NCBI GenBank assembly: GCA_009746045.1
Contig: RPFO01000132.1
Location: 286,517 to 350,516, forward strand
DNA length: 64,000 nucleotides
Direction of reading: 5' to 3'
Origin: Mesostigma viride
Lineage: Eukaryota; Streptophyta; Mesostigmatophyceae; Mesostigmatales; Mesostigmataceae
The notes under the pieces are model-generated. The model was given only the letters and a program-made list of their open reading frames with translations, had not been told where the DNA came from and did not search any database. Positions within the stretch are counted from its first letter, which is position 1. Every line of letters starts with the position of its first letter. Below are positions 23,640-45,804 of the stretch, in pieces. Both the position numbers and the translations under genes were made by a program.

Positions 23640-25285
23640 GCCCAGATCTTAGTTAGCACTGGAACGCAAGCTCCGTGGGCCCGTTCTGAGCCCATCCCCG
23701 CCGACAACCTGGAGGAATTCCTCGCGCCCCTGTCAGAGCTCAACCATCGCCCCGCTATCCTTTTCAGCTTCTACCAGCTAACTCAGTGAACGCCGGCGAC
23801 CTTGTCGCTAAGCTCCGCAACCCAGCTAGCCCGGCCTGCGCAGCCGGCAGGCTGCTCGGGCACATCGGCTCCCTCCCTCTGCAAGGATGACATCCGTGCA
23901 GTGCTGGAGGAGCACGTGACCTGGCCGTTGGCCGAGAAGCTGACCTCGCTGAACACAAAATTACGCTCAACACGGTGGACCGGGCCCACGCGGGTCTCCA
24001 ATGTGGAAGCCAAGGTCGTCCATGCACAAGCTCCAACCTCAGTTCACGGTGCTGCAGACCGCGGCGCAGGCATCTGAGGCGCACTCAGTGGCTGCACTTG
24101 TCTCTAGCTCGCCTAAATCAGGTGACGGGCAAGTGCGGCCTGCTCGTCAAGAAGCTAGAAGCCATCACCGCCCAAACCAACGCCTTGGCCGCGCAGCTCC
24201 CGGCGGTTGCAGCGCAGACGGCCACCATCGCAGCCCAGCCCACCCGCGGCCGTTGCCCAGACCGATAGCCTCTCGCCGCACTCCTACGTACGCGGACCTG
24301 CTGCTGGGTCAGCGACCGTCTCATGCAACCGCAGACGCGCTACGAAACTCCAGGAGCTTGAGGGCCTTCGCCATGCAAAAGGCAACGGGAGGCCACCGAC
24401 CGCGCTCGCCGTGAATGGTGAGTGCAGTGCTGCATCGCTCCCCCCAGAAGCCAGGTGATCGACGTCAACTACCCTTGCCGACGAGCAGTCAAGGACCAGC
24501 TTCTTACCCTCATGGCGGGCCTGGCTGGTACTGTGAGGTAGCCAGAACTGTGCGGGTGCCACCGCCTTCACCACTCACGGGACAAGGTGGCCCCCCCACC
24601 AGTCCTGCTCACCTTCCCCTCCCCTGAGGACAAGCAGCGGTTCCTTTCTCGTCGCAAGAGGTTGCACGACCTCACCTCGATCAATGGACGCTGGACAACG
24701 ACCTGACCCCCGCTCAGCATGCAGCAGCAGCGAGGCGACCTGTGGCCTGAACTGATACCTCCGCCACAAGCAGGACCCGGCCCCAGAAGCCCAAGATGTA
24801 TACTGGAGGGGCGGGGACCTGATGATCAACCACAAGATGTGGACGCCCCCTGCGGGCTAGAATAGCCCTAGCTTGTAATCCTTGGTAGTCACTGCCGCCA
24901 TGGCAGCCATGCCTAGAATGTTAGCATTGCCTAGCCTTGCCACCATACCTCAGTAGTCCCGTGCACGGCTAACGCACGGTACACAATCAGCCATAGCCTT
25001 AGCTCAGTTAGCCCTTGTACACTGAGCCAGCCATGCTACGTCCTGGCTATGATTAGCTCACATCATGCCCATGCTCCTTGTTATGATATGCTCACACGGG
25101 TCTTATTGCACCGGCACAGAACTTGCTGGATTGTCTATCGTGTCCGATTGCTGTTGTGGCATGCCTCTGGCATGAAGGAGAAAGGGGGTCTCTGCCCTTT
25201 CTTCCTGTTGTCCATATACAGGGATTTAAAGCACTCCGGTGCTCCGTGACTCCCCAATGGGAGCATGAGTTTAATTATTTAATAA
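23640..25285 (+). mobile_element. Group B ORF1-only retroposon, decayed
   Basis: Plus-strand fragments give DDIRAVLEEHVTWPLAEKL (about 23885) and near the end LWPEL and VYWRGGDLMINHKMW (about 24740-24845), the order seen in LINE ORF1 proteins and parallel to the 61887-62414 protein, with several frameshifts. After the stop comes about 420 bp of UTR that matches 60800-61060, then the group B stem-loop (GGTGCTCCGTGACTCCCCAA...GGGAGC) and an AT tail at 25285. No RT domain separates ORF1 from the 3' terminus. Confidence 0.7.
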
Positions 25286-25674
25286 ATGGGCGCCGGCTTC
25301 TGAGGAATTCCCTCGTAAGGAAGGCATCGCAGAGGCGCCCGGGCTGGTTGAAGAGTTGCTTCCACATTTCAATAAGCAAGGCGTGCTCCCCCCAAACCAC
25401 GTAGGTCAGGATTTGGTCGTGGTTGAGCTTGTAAAAAAAGCCGGGCTGGCTGGCGAGTCAAAGTCCTGCTCTTCCCAGCGGCTCGGCAGGGCGACTGCGC
25501 TTGGGCTCAGGCGAAGCTGCTGGCCAGGCGAGCCCGGGGCGCGGGGCGACCACTAGTGCTTGGCTAGTGTCGCCGCTGCCTTTTGTTCAGGGCCGAAGGG
25601 CGAAGCTGCAGCCGGAGCTGCAAACGTATTTTCAGGGCTTATTAGCGCAGCCGCCAGGCTGCGATGCGCAGCGA
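25286..25674. other. GC-rich unassigned stretch, possible decayed coding remnant
   Basis: GC-rich compared with its surroundings. On the minus strand short pieces such as FFYKLNHDQILTYVVWGEH are open, but no domain can be recognised. Confidence 0.3.
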
Positions 25675-25683
25675 AGCGTCCAA

Positions 25684-25967
25684 TTAATTATAATAGACAC
25701 GTGACTGCGTCACGTGAGCATAAGTCCTCAGTGGGAGGGGAACATGGGATGGAATGGATGGTGTAAAGTAAGCTATCTAGGTCCTAGTTACAGGGTTGTG
25801 GGCACCGCGGCCCGAATCGCTATGAATGCCATACGCGGTCACACGCGGAGCCCCCACAGACTTGGGGGTGGTCTCCTTCATCACTACTTGCCATCGATCC
25901 TTGCGTACCATCGGCCTCCATATAACAGACAAACTCAAAGGACATATAACAGACAAACGCAATTAGG
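25684..25967 (-). mobile_element. Group D LINE 3' end with 9-bp TSD
   Basis: Flanked by AGCGTCCAA at 25675-25683 and 25968-25976. Contains the TTAATTATAA tail, the ACGTGAC-TGC-GTCACGT hairpin and about 250 bp of 3' UTR only, a severely 5'-truncated insertion. Confidence 0.9.
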
Positions 25968-25976
25968 AGCGTCCAA

Positions 25977-26295
25977 GCTCGTCATAATATTGGGTGATAG
26001 CTTCGGGACAATATATCAGCCTGTGCGTCTTAGAAAGACGAAGCGATTGTGATATTCACGACCGAATTCGGTGCCCATTTACGTGAAAGTTATGGGCTCC
26101 GCCATCAGCCATGGCTACCTAGCTCGTGGCTCGTGGCTCGTGCATGGACAAATTGGACAAAAGCGCTTCCATGACTTGGGTATGGGGAGCGTGCTAGCTA
26201 GCTTGGGTTTGTGACCCATGCCAATATGCATGGGCATGCGGCATGCCCATATTAATTGCATGTGCGTGCAATTGGCATTGATTAGGTACCTTATT
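25977..26295. other. Unassigned AT-rich spacer
   Basis: Short palindromic motifs around 26210-26290 (GGGCATGCGGCATGCCC) but no gene or recognised repeat. Confidence 0.35.
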
Positions 26296-28095
26296 AATCA
26301 ATTAAGTGAGACAATGTACATGTGACTGCGTCACGTGAGCATAAGTCCTCAGTGGGAGGGGAACATGGGATGGAATGGATGATGCTAGCGATATAGTTCC
26401 GAGTCAGTACAGGAACCTTGTGGGCACCACGGCCCCGGAATCGCTATGAAGGCCTAACTGGGTCACACGGCGGAGCCCCCACTGACTTGGGGGTGGTCTC
26501 CTTCATCACCGCTACTTGCCACCTATCCTTGCGAGCCATCTGCCTCCATACTACAGACAAACCAGCTGAGGCTGCCCGGTCGTGAGCCCGTCCCGTCCAG
26601 GGTAGCACATGTCCATGCATAGTAGCCGATCACGCCGGGAAAGTCCACGGATGGCGGCCTGCCCGCGCGCGGCCTGGGGCACGCCATGTGAGGGGCAAAA
26701 TGCCCGGGCTGTGCGGGCTTGGTGCCAGCTAGTCTATCTGATGTGTCTACCTGATCTGTGCGGGCCAGGTGCCCGGCTTGGCCCAGAGGCGCCTGTGCCT
26801 AAGAATGCATGTGGGAAACGTATGGCAAATCAGCGTACAAATCCTCATTGCTGATGTGCATGACCAGAGGGGATGTAATTAAAGTGCCTTGCGCAGCATC
26901 TTGGTGACGTTGCCGTTGAGTTGTTTCTCCAGCTCCTGCGTCAGCGTCCAATGTCCATGCATTGCATGTCTCGGCGCCGTAGGTCAGGATCGTTAGAATG
27001 ATGACCTTGAACAGGTCGCGCTTGACGGAGTTCACTTGCTCCACCAGCGGCGGTGGTCATGTCCAGAGTTGCGTCCACGCCATGCCTATCCGGGTCGTCA
27101 TGTCGTCCTCGCACTGCCGGTTCCAAGCCAACTGCCTAGCAACTTGAAGCGGCCTGCATGAAGCAGGGTAATTGACCTCGGTCAGTCGTCTAAGAGCCCG
27201 CCTGGAGTGGGGGCGGGGGCCCGGCCAGACCGAGGGCCAGGGCCTGCGTTTTGGGGCTGATTTCTAGACCAACAGCACGAGCCTCGAGCGCCAGGCAGTC
27301 CAGCCAAAGTTGGGCAGACTCCGGCTTCTCAATGAGCGTGTTGTCGTTGGCACTTAATTAATGAGGTCAGCTAGTAAATTCTGCTGGTTGGCCCGCCCCC
27401 AACCTTCCCAAAGCTCGTTCGTGATCACTAGGCCAGATGCGCGGCCAGCCAGCAGAGTGAAAGCGGGCACGTGCCTGGCGCATAGCCACTTCAATAATAA
27501 ACAGGTACGGTGACAGGACGCAACCCTGCCAGACGCCTGTCTGCAGTGGACATGGCGGGGTAAAGCCGTGTTGAGTGCGCGCACCGAGGTGGTTGACCCC
27601 TCATATAGCGTGCGAATGACAGTTATCAGGGGAGTGGGGACGCAAGCGCGAGCATTAATTAATTAATTAATTAGACTCGTGCTCCCGTTGGGGAGGGCAC
27701 GGAGCATTAACCCCGATGGATGGATGGATGGGTGCAAACAGTCCTACCGGTCTAATCTATCTACATCATCTACCTACAACATCTACATCATCACTAACTA
27801 CAACATCTATCTAAACAACATCCCGCTACCCTAGGGGAGCTGTCTGCCGTGTCTCCCGCGGGTTTGCACACGCGTGCGCTTCCCCACGGGGGGGGGCTCG
27901 TTGTCCTCTACGACCTGGGCCCACTTGGCCTTGTCCATCATCTTCTTCGAAATCACGGAGAGGCCTAGGCCCCCCATGTCCTCTACTAGCTGTTCTTTGA
28001 AGGTGCGGGCCTTGCGGCGTCTAGCATCACGGGGCCCGGCCCACGTCAGGAGGTGCCGGCCAAGCTGAGAAGCGCGAGCATGATACCAGCATCTT
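26296..28095 (-). mobile_element. Group D LINE with RT domain, split by a group B insertion
   Basis: The longest group D copy. The hairpin end (GTGACTGCGTCAC) is at the left. Minus-strand coding includes HISNEDLYADLPYVSH (about 26820), FKVIILTILTYGAE (about 26985), AVGLEISPKTQALALG (about 27250) and, at 27505-27550, TGVWQGCVLSPYLFIIE, the RT block usually written GxxQGxxLSPxLF. The YADD position is degraded to SANDNTL. Frameshifts and an inserted TTAATTAATGA near 27355 break the frame. A 414-bp group B element interrupts it at 27656-28069. Confidence 0.8.
27656..28069 (-). mobile_element. Group B LINE 3' end with 12-bp TSD
   Basis: Flanked by AAGCGCGAGCAT at 27644-27655 and 28070-28081. Order from the left: TTAATTAATTAG tail, stem-loop (GTGCTCCCGTTGGGGAG), a short GATG run, an ACATCTA-rich UTR, then the ORF2 C-terminus on the minus strand with GLGLSVISKKMMDKAKWAQV ending in RTRVQTRG. 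Nested in the group D LINE. Confidence 0.9.
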
Positions 28096-28981
28096 TTACA
28101 TTATTTTTTGAATAAGTGGCATAACATGCGTTTTCATTATTTCTGACTGATTTTCATTGACGACTTTATTCGGGGCCTGATTTCAATTAAATATAATGAT
28201 TTCCAAGCTAATTGCAAAGGATTTTTTTTTTTCGCGACTTCCGAACTAAAACCGCCATCCAATAGCTAGCTGGCGCGTAGCAGTGAGAGAAGCTACCTTG
28301 AGAGCTGTAGGTGAGATGGCGCCCTGCCTCCTCAAAGTGGATAGGGTTTCTTTCTTGGTAACCTACATGATGCAGCCGCGTGTTAGCCCAGTGCAAAGCT
28401 CATGGAGTCAAGGCCGATACACAGACTTTACATCAGTGTGCACCGTCTCATTCATGGACAAAGCAAAATCAAGCATTGATCATTCCAAATACCAAGTAAA
28501 ATCCATTCCAAATCCCGCGAGTTCAAAACCACGGCAAGAGCCGCAGATAACGTTAAAAAAACAATCCAGCGGTCCCCCAAGAAGGGAGTCCCCGGCAGTG
28601 GCAAGGTTGCCGTTGCAACTGCCGCAAATAAAACCTTAGGACCAAGCAGCAGAGCTGCAACTGCAAGCACAACCATGCAAAGAATATGACGCTTCTCTCT
28701 GTACAGTGGTATACAACCGATGTAAATAAATACACGTGGCTGTCGGCACAGGGCCGCTGCCTGAACAAGACAACCACCAATATCCGGACGTAGCTCTGCC
28801 ACTAAGTTTAAACAGTTCACCTCTTTGCTGCCCCTAGTCCACAAATGCAATTCATCGAGCCACTTTGGCAACCTGCTAGGATGTAAGCAGCCAATCAATG
28901 CCAAAACGGAAGCATTGACCGCGCTACAGGTCTTTAGAAGGGTCGAATACCCCATGTCCTACCGAGCTGTATTCCTTACGG
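28096..28981 (-). other. Putative 3' UTR and downstream flank of the Dof gene
   Basis: AT-richer than the CDS. A TGTAAA (the algal-type poly(A) signal is TGTAA) occurs on the minus strand near 28425-28430. A minus-strand ORF of 167 codons (28955-28452) with two hydrophobic stretches lies here but has no other support. Confidence 0.4.
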
Positions 28982-30701
28982 TCACGACGTCGTCCCCATC
29001 ATCCCCGGGCCGGCTCCATTCCCAGGGGAGTACGTCGTGAGATGCTGCCCCATCTCCCCCGGCATGTTTGCTTCCTTCTTCGCACGCTGGCCCTGCGCCC
29101 CCGCGCCTCCCCAGAGACCCAAACTCTCTGAAATCGCGCTCCACAGGGACGCCGGGTTGGCAGGGGTGGGCATCGGCCATGCCGAGGGAGGGCCCCCCAT
29201 GTTGAACCCGTTGCCGTAGCTCCCTGGCCAGCCGTTCCCATTGGGGTGCACCCCCCAGGGCGCCCCCGTCGAGTCCTGCATGGTCCCGCTGGGGACACCG
29301 CTGCCGGGGGCCACCCCCGAACTCGCGGTCGCCCCCCACGCGGCATTAGAGGACATCATGGGCCCTGACCAGGGTGGCTGGGAGGCAGGAATCTGCATGC
29401 CGGCCATCGGATTTGGCGGCATGTGTGCCTGCATGCCGGGCCCCCCATGCATGACGGGCGGCATGCCCCCGCCTTGACTCCCCATGTTGTACGAGGGGAC
29501 CTGCGCACTGCTGCCGACTGCACCCGGGTTCTTCGGGGGCGCGAAGCTTGACAGCGAGGCCGCCGCCATGGCCGCGAGTGCCGCCGCGTTCATGTTGGAA
29601 CCCAGCAGATTGCTCATGAGCGCGCTCGCCGAGGCGCCGTGGCCATTGGACGCCATGTTCAGCGCGGCGGCCATCTCCATCATGCCCAGCGGGCGATGTC
29701 CCCCCGCCATCAAGCCCCCGTTCCCGCCACCCATCATCGCGTTAGACATGGCGCTCGCGGCTGCAGATGCAGTGCCACCATACAGCGTGATTGGGCCGTT
29801 GCCGCTGCTACCGTTGCCCATCCCGCTGGCGGGCTCGGCAGGGCCGTGGTCCTGGGCTTCCCGCGCCATGCCGCCACCGTACATGTTCCCACTGGTGTCT
29901 GCCACCGGGCCTGCCCCGCCCATGCCCATGTGCTGGGGCATTCCACCGTGGTCACCATTCGAGGACCCAAAGTACGTCCCGGGTGAGAAGACCTGGGGGC
30001 GCAGGAGGGACCCGGCGTTGTTCCCTGACCGGAGTGGTGGCTGGGGGGCGGCATCCGTCGCCTCTTGCTGATCGTGGCTGCGCTTGAGGTGGTTGGCGTG
30101 GACCATGTCCATCGGGCTAGCACCGCCGCCTGTCACCGCCGCGTCGCGGAACGCACGCATAACCTTCATGCCCTCGTCCACGCCAGCTGGCACACGCTGG
30201 CTGGCCCAGGGGTCGGCGCCGCGGGCATCCCCGCCCATCGGCATGCCCCCTCCGGCCCCAGCGCCCATGTGGGGCGGCACGACGTTCCCTTGGCTCAGGT
30301 TCTTGACCTGGTGGAACAGAGAAGCTGGCTGCGCGCCCGCCATCATGGCGACAGCTGCTGCAGCCGCTGCCATCGCCTGCGTGACGTTGCTGTTGGGCTG
30401 TGCGCCCATGCCGCGGAACAAGTTGTCCAGACCCATGCCGAGGTTCATGCCCACGCCCATCCCATTGTCCATCCCTCGCGGCTGCTGGTGCGGCTGCGAA
30501 TGGAACGGGGGCACCTGTCCGCCCTCACCACCCATCGGCTGTGACTGCGGTGCTCCCCCCTGGAACATCTCGCGGCCGACCATCCCGTTGCCGTTGGCGT
30601 TGTTCCCTCCGACCAGGCCACCCGGCACGTTCGCGGCGGCTGCCGCGGCGATCATGGCCTCATGTTGCGGCGGAGAGAAGGCACGGTGGCGCTGGAAGTG
30701 G

Positions 30702-30733
<32 letters not shown>

Positions 30734-33249
30734 CTGCTGGGATGGGATGTTTGGCTGCTGCTGCTGCTGCTGCTGCTGCAGGTGTTGCTGCTGGGGTGGG
30801 GAGAACCCGCGCGGTCGCTGGTATGCTTGGATCTGCGGCGGTGCCTGCTGCATGTTCAGTGGCGCCATCGGCTGCGGCTGCTGCGGAACCTGTTGCGCGG
30901 GCGCCTGAGGGGGCGTGTGCATTTGGAGCCTGTGCGGTGGCTGCTTGCTGCCGCCGGATGCCAGCAGATGCGGCCCCTGGTTCGCAAGAAGCGACGCCAT
31001 GCCAGGTTGAGCGTTCCCATAGGTCGGCCCTAAACCTGGCGCTGCCTCCACGTGCGCCCCTGACCAGCCATCATCCCTCACCCCTGGGTGCACCCCCATG
31101 TCCACGTTACCGTCCTCGTGACCGTGCGGCGCGTGCCCCCCCCCCACGGGGTCATGCATGAGCGTGATGGCCTTCTGCTTGCGACGCCCCGCGCCAACGG
31201 GGACGTTCCTCAGCGTGCCGCCCGCGGTCCAGTAGCGCTGGCACCGCTTGCAGTAGTGCCGCGGCTGGTTGATGTTGTAGTTGTTGTAGTAACAGAACTT
31301 GGTCTCCAGGGACGAGCAGCGCGGGCAAGGGACTGCCTCCTTGGGCTTGCTGTCATCACCGTCCGGCGCCTCCGCGCCTTCCCCTGCCGCAGCGACTGCC
31401 ACCGCCGCCGCCGGAGCCTGCGCGCTCGCGACCCCGGCCCCTCCGCCGCCATCATTCGCCGCCTTGTCGGCAGTATTATCTGCCGCAGCGCCGGGACCCG
31501 CCGATGCCTCTGCAGCATTCGCGGTCGACCCCTGCTTGTCAGGAGCAACGGAGGGCGAGCTGCCGCTCCCACTCCCGCTCCCCCTCGGGGTCGTCAACGT
31601 GGGCACGCTGGGGGCGACTGCCCCGGTGCCGCTTGCCCCCGCAGGCACCGCCGCCCCTCCGTTGGCATGATGGTGGCGGTAATGGTGGTGGTGGTGCGTG
31701 CCGTGGTGGCCGTAATACTCCTGATTGGCCGCCTCAATGCCACCATTGCCCCCGCCATGCCCGTTGCTTCCCTCCCCCCGGTCCTCCGCCTGCCCCCCAT
31801 CCTCCCTGGCCTCACCCTCGTCCCCGAAATCGTTCCCGTCCGTGCCACCTGGCGCCCCACGGGCGGCCTCCTGCTGCCCCTGCTGCTGCGCGTCGGCCAT
31901 GGGCTCGTCCTGCGCCGCCGCCTGGGCCTGCTGCGACGGCGCGGCCACCGCGATCGCCTGCCCTGCGGCCGCGCTGCCTTCCGCCGACCCACTGCTCTTG
32001 GTGGGTTTTGACCACACGGCAGGGGCCGCGTTCCTGGCCACGCCGCGCCCTGGCTGCTTGCTGCTCGACTTGCCGTTGTTGCTGCTGTCCGAGTTGTCGC
32101 TCCCCGACCCCGAGTTGTCCGCGTTGGCGGTCGTGTGGTCCGGCGACCCGTCCTGGTTCTGTGGGCCCTGGCCATCACTGGAGGAGTTGGAGCCGGAGGA
32201 GGACCCAAACTCTTCGCAGTTGGGCGGCGCCTGCTGCCGTTGCAGTGCCAGCTTCGCCGCGCTGGGGCCGCACTTGGCCTTGACAGGCTCCCCGCCCTCG
32301 CCCGGCGCGTTCGCAGCATGAGCGTTCCGGGCGCCGTCTGACGAGTTGCCGCCGTCACCGGGGGAGGCCGTCCGCTGGTTGCTCCCGTGGCTGCTCCCGT
32401 GGCGGTTGCGGGCGCCAGCAGGGTTGGAGGGCTCGGCGCCGCGCTCCGCCCCGCCCACGCTCCCGCCGCCGCTCCCAATCTGCCGCGCGCCGTCGCTCCC
32501 GTTGTCACCCTTGCGCACATTCTCATTCGCGGCCGTGGTGTACGCGGTCGTGTTGATCGAGGTCGTCGTGGCCACCGCCGTGTCGTTGGCACCGTCCACG
32601 CACTTCTGGCTGCCCTGGGGTTGGCGAAGCGGCTCCGCCGGGCACGCGTCCGCACGCACCGTCTGCTCGCGGTGCTCGCCCGATTGGGTCGGGCCGTCCG
32701 GCTGGCGACCCTGCCGAGCGGGAGGGGGGACGAGGGAAGCAGGCGCGGGCGCCGTGTCAGTGCAGGAAAGCGGGAAGAAAGAGGAAGGACAGGCATTTCC
32801 CTACATTTTGGCGATGACAAGGAGGCCCATTGGACAGAAATGAGGCAACTGCGAATGAAAAGAGGGAATTTAATCACCTGCGCAGAGTCGTCTTTCCTCA
32901 GACTGCTGCTTCGAGAGGTGGACGCGCCGTCGTCCCGGAGCCAGCGGCGGTCCTTCTTTCCTCGATACAGCATGGAAGTTTTTTGACTGCCATCCTCAGC
33001 CGCTGCCAATTTGGCCTCCTCGTTCGGGGCCGCGCGGTCCAAGGTGGCCACGGTCAAGCCAGATTCGGGCTTTTCGGACAAGCAGGCCACCCTGCCCTCG
33101 AGATTGTCCGCACAACCCTGCCTTCTGAAGGCGCTCGGGGCAGTCGCCCCGCACATGTTCTCGTCGCGTGTCGTGCACGCTTTCCTATCGTTGTTGTTTC
33201 CTTCTCCTACCAAGCCATCGTTACACGCGTCCGCAGTCATGTTCGGCAT
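28982..33249 (-). CDS. Gene B: Dof-type zinc-finger transcription factor, two exons
   Basis: Exon 1 is 33249-32878 (ATG to CAG, then GTGATT) and exon 2 is 32710-28982 (after ...CTCGGCAG, a pyrimidine-rich acceptor); both sides are phase 0 and the intron is 167 bp. The protein is about 1366 residues, far longer than typical plant Dof proteins (roughly 200-500). A single Dof domain near residue 585 (31327-31170) shows CX2CX21CX2C: CPRC...[19 protein letters not shown], followed by [20 protein letters not shown]. Dof proteins bind AAAG-core DNA in the nucleus. The flanks are low complexity: an acidic and Ser/Gly-rich N-terminal half, a His-rich run (about 31700), two poly-Gln tracts (about 30700-30790) and a Met/Gly/Ala/Asn-rich C-terminus. 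A basic patch GRRKQK follows the finger and may aid nuclear import. Target genes are unknown. Confidence 0.93.
32711..32877 (-). other. Intron of the Dof gene
   Basis: GT at 32877-32876 and AG at 32712-32711 on the minus strand. The tract before the acceptor is pyrimidine-rich (TTCCCTCGTCCCCCCTCCCG). Confidence 0.8.
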
Positions 33250-35599
33250 CGTTTTCCCTCTACGTTTCTACCGTTTGAGCTTCGATCTGCCGCTACTTAC
33301 CCTGTTGGTAAGTAAGGACCCCACAGCCGTAACCCGATAATGGAATGTGTGTGATACGACCAGCAGTACGCGTTCATTTTACTCTCAAGTTCATGAGTCC
33401 TTCCAAGCAATGGCCGAGCTTTTCACGTCTTATGCGCTACCTGTGTGTAAAGAAAAGAGCACGCATCGTTAAAATTACCAAGTGCACGTCCTTTTGTGTG
33501 GATGTTCACCACGGTCAGCGAGACGAACTAGGTACCGCGCATCTCGGGAGGTAAGCTGCGCACCACAAATTGCTGTTGGACGTGATTCGGAGGACGCTTT
33601 TGGCCACAGGTTGAGGCGTCCGAACCTTTGCATTTGAACGGAGATCCTATTGCAACACTGCTGGCGGGTTAGCAGCCACGAGTCGATGTCCCAATGGGTA
33701 AAGAGCAAGCAGGGGCAATCAGTTCTTGTGGCCGGCATCTGCAGTGAATCCAGTCAGCGGCATCCCTGAACAGGCGTCCAGCTTTTGAACCTTTCGTGGA
33801 TCTGCGGAATCAATTCGCTGGCACGGCGACCTCTCCGCTTACAGCTTCTGATTTGGGTGAATCCCGCTAAAACTTTGCGCAGCCAGCCTCAGCGCTGGCG
33901 ATTTCATACTTATTCGTTCTTGATCCTCAAATCAATTTCTCTTACTTGTGTGGACAACTCAGATCTCAATGGCAACGTGGAGGCAAGATGCTTAGTTTAA
34001 TGATTCTATCGTACCTGTGACGACATCAATTACAAATGCTTGTAGCGACGCCAGGCGTCGACCGGACAGTTTGAGACCATGCAATTACTTTTCCCTCCGC
34101 GGCTCGCCTTTTCGGTCACGCTTTTGTCCGGAAATGGGCCGGGCCTACCCTTTTGCGACGTTTCGCGTCACCCACTGCGCAGCTTTTTCTGGCACACTTG
34201 CACAGGCGTGGAATGGCTGGTCGCTTCTACTACGAGCGCCGCTCAGTTGGGGTTGTCAGAGACGTTATTAGGTAGTTAGTTAAGCTGAATAGCTGAATCC
34301 CACGCCGCACATTGCCACACCACGCAACTCAACTCACTGCAACGCCGCACATGGTCAGAGACGTAACGGGTTAATAACGTCTTCTCGTTCAAGCTTCAAA
34401 CTCAACTGAAGTTGACTCTGATCAAAGAGAATATTTGCTTAATATAACTTGGTTCGGAACATGTGCTGAACTGAAAAAATGACGGTATTATTACGGCCTT
34501 GCAATTAGTAATTGGCATCTGGACATCCAACTAGTAATTGGCTCCTGAGGCCTGACATCCCGGATAACGGGATAAGCCTTCTTTAGTTAGTCCGCAACGT
34601 TCAGTTCAGTTCAGTTTAGTTGGATCCCACGCCGGTGATACCTCCGCAGTCCGCAATTTGTCGCACAACGCACAAGCTTATCCGGCGGAAGAATCATTAG
34701 GTTCGAAGAAGGGGCGAACATGGAGAGGTGCGTGAAGAGCGGACACGCTGAGACGATTTCCATTGGCGTTTGCTAATTGGACGATGGATCTTGGCGCAAG
34801 ACTCCCTAGTCTGCGGCCAAGCTGGTACAGAAAAACAGGATCGAAGGATTTCGGGGACACGGCACGTCAAACTGTAACCCATCTATCGCGCCGCGCCGGC
34901 TGTCCGGTGTTGTGACGTGTTCCATGAGCTGTTCCATGCATGCACCTCATGCACCCCCAGCACCCCCAGCTCCTGATCAACCTTGAACGTATGACTGATG
35001 AGACGCCCGCGGCCACCAGCCACGTGACATACATAATGGACCTGCGCATGCGCGCCACCACTGACCACTGACCAGCTCCGCCGTAGCTAGGAATTGGCCC
35101 CTCTATCTTGCATTGTCACGCTGAATGGCGTGAAGCTCGAAGAAAAGGATCTTGAACTTGCCTTCACGAAGACACGGAGTCACGTAAGACGTTCCACAAC
35201 TTGAAATCAATTGTCCGAGGTAGTATGTACGTACACGAATGCTCAGTGACTGCTGACCTCGATGATGTTATGTATTCCTACCACAGGTGAGTAGATAGCT
35301 ACTCAGCTAGGCTGGCCCTGCAACTCGCGGCAAAATTCGCGGCAAAAATTTGAAAAAGAGTTTGAGAGGGCGACGCCAGGTTTGCCATGACTGGGCACGC
35401 TACCGTCACAAGGCGATGCACGCTTGCCGCGCGCGAAGCCTTAATTCGGAAGGCCAACGCCGGTTAGCCGCCGTGCTTTTCAACTGCCGGAGGTGCTCGC
35501 CGGTTCTGATTTCTCAGATGCTGGTTGCGTTTACTTGGTACTGAAGGACGCCTTGTACGCCTGGAACCATTGTCAATCTGTAAAGCCCCGTATGCTGCC
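33250..35599. promoter_or_regulatory. Divergent intergenic region between genes B and C
   Basis: Holds the upstream regions of both the Dof gene (leftward) and the LOTUS gene (rightward). I see no coding region, no LINE match and no clear TATA box. AT-rich and mostly unique sequence, unlike other intergenic stretches here. Confidence 0.5.
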
Positions 35600-45660
<10,061 letters not shown>

Positions 45661-45792
45661 TCGAAGGCAATTTTTTTATGTCAAGAACGGCCGTAGCAGG
45701 GCTGGGTTTCCAGCTAGCTGCTTCGTCGACTCACGCACGCTCCTGTTTTATGCCGATGTTTCCGCATTAGTGCTCAGTGTTGGACACTGTAC

Positions 45793-45804
45793 ATATAGTT
45801 TAAC
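45793..45804 (+). repeat. Left target-site duplication of tandem retroposon array 1
   Basis: ATATAGTTTAAC, repeated exactly at 46727-46738. Five bases (ATATA) could also belong to the element end, so the duplication is 7-12 bp. Confidence 0.85.

Noticed and set aside
30084-30908. Plus-strand Cys-rich and Leu-rich ORFs opposite the Dof gene
   Set aside because: Antisense reading of poly-Gln, Met and Ala codons; composition is explained fully by the Dof coding strand.
31594-33249. Minus-strand 551-codon frame as a single-exon gene
   Set aside because: Only its first 124 codons fit exon 1 of the Dof gene; beyond the donor it runs out of frame across the Dof exon as an Arg-rich shadow.
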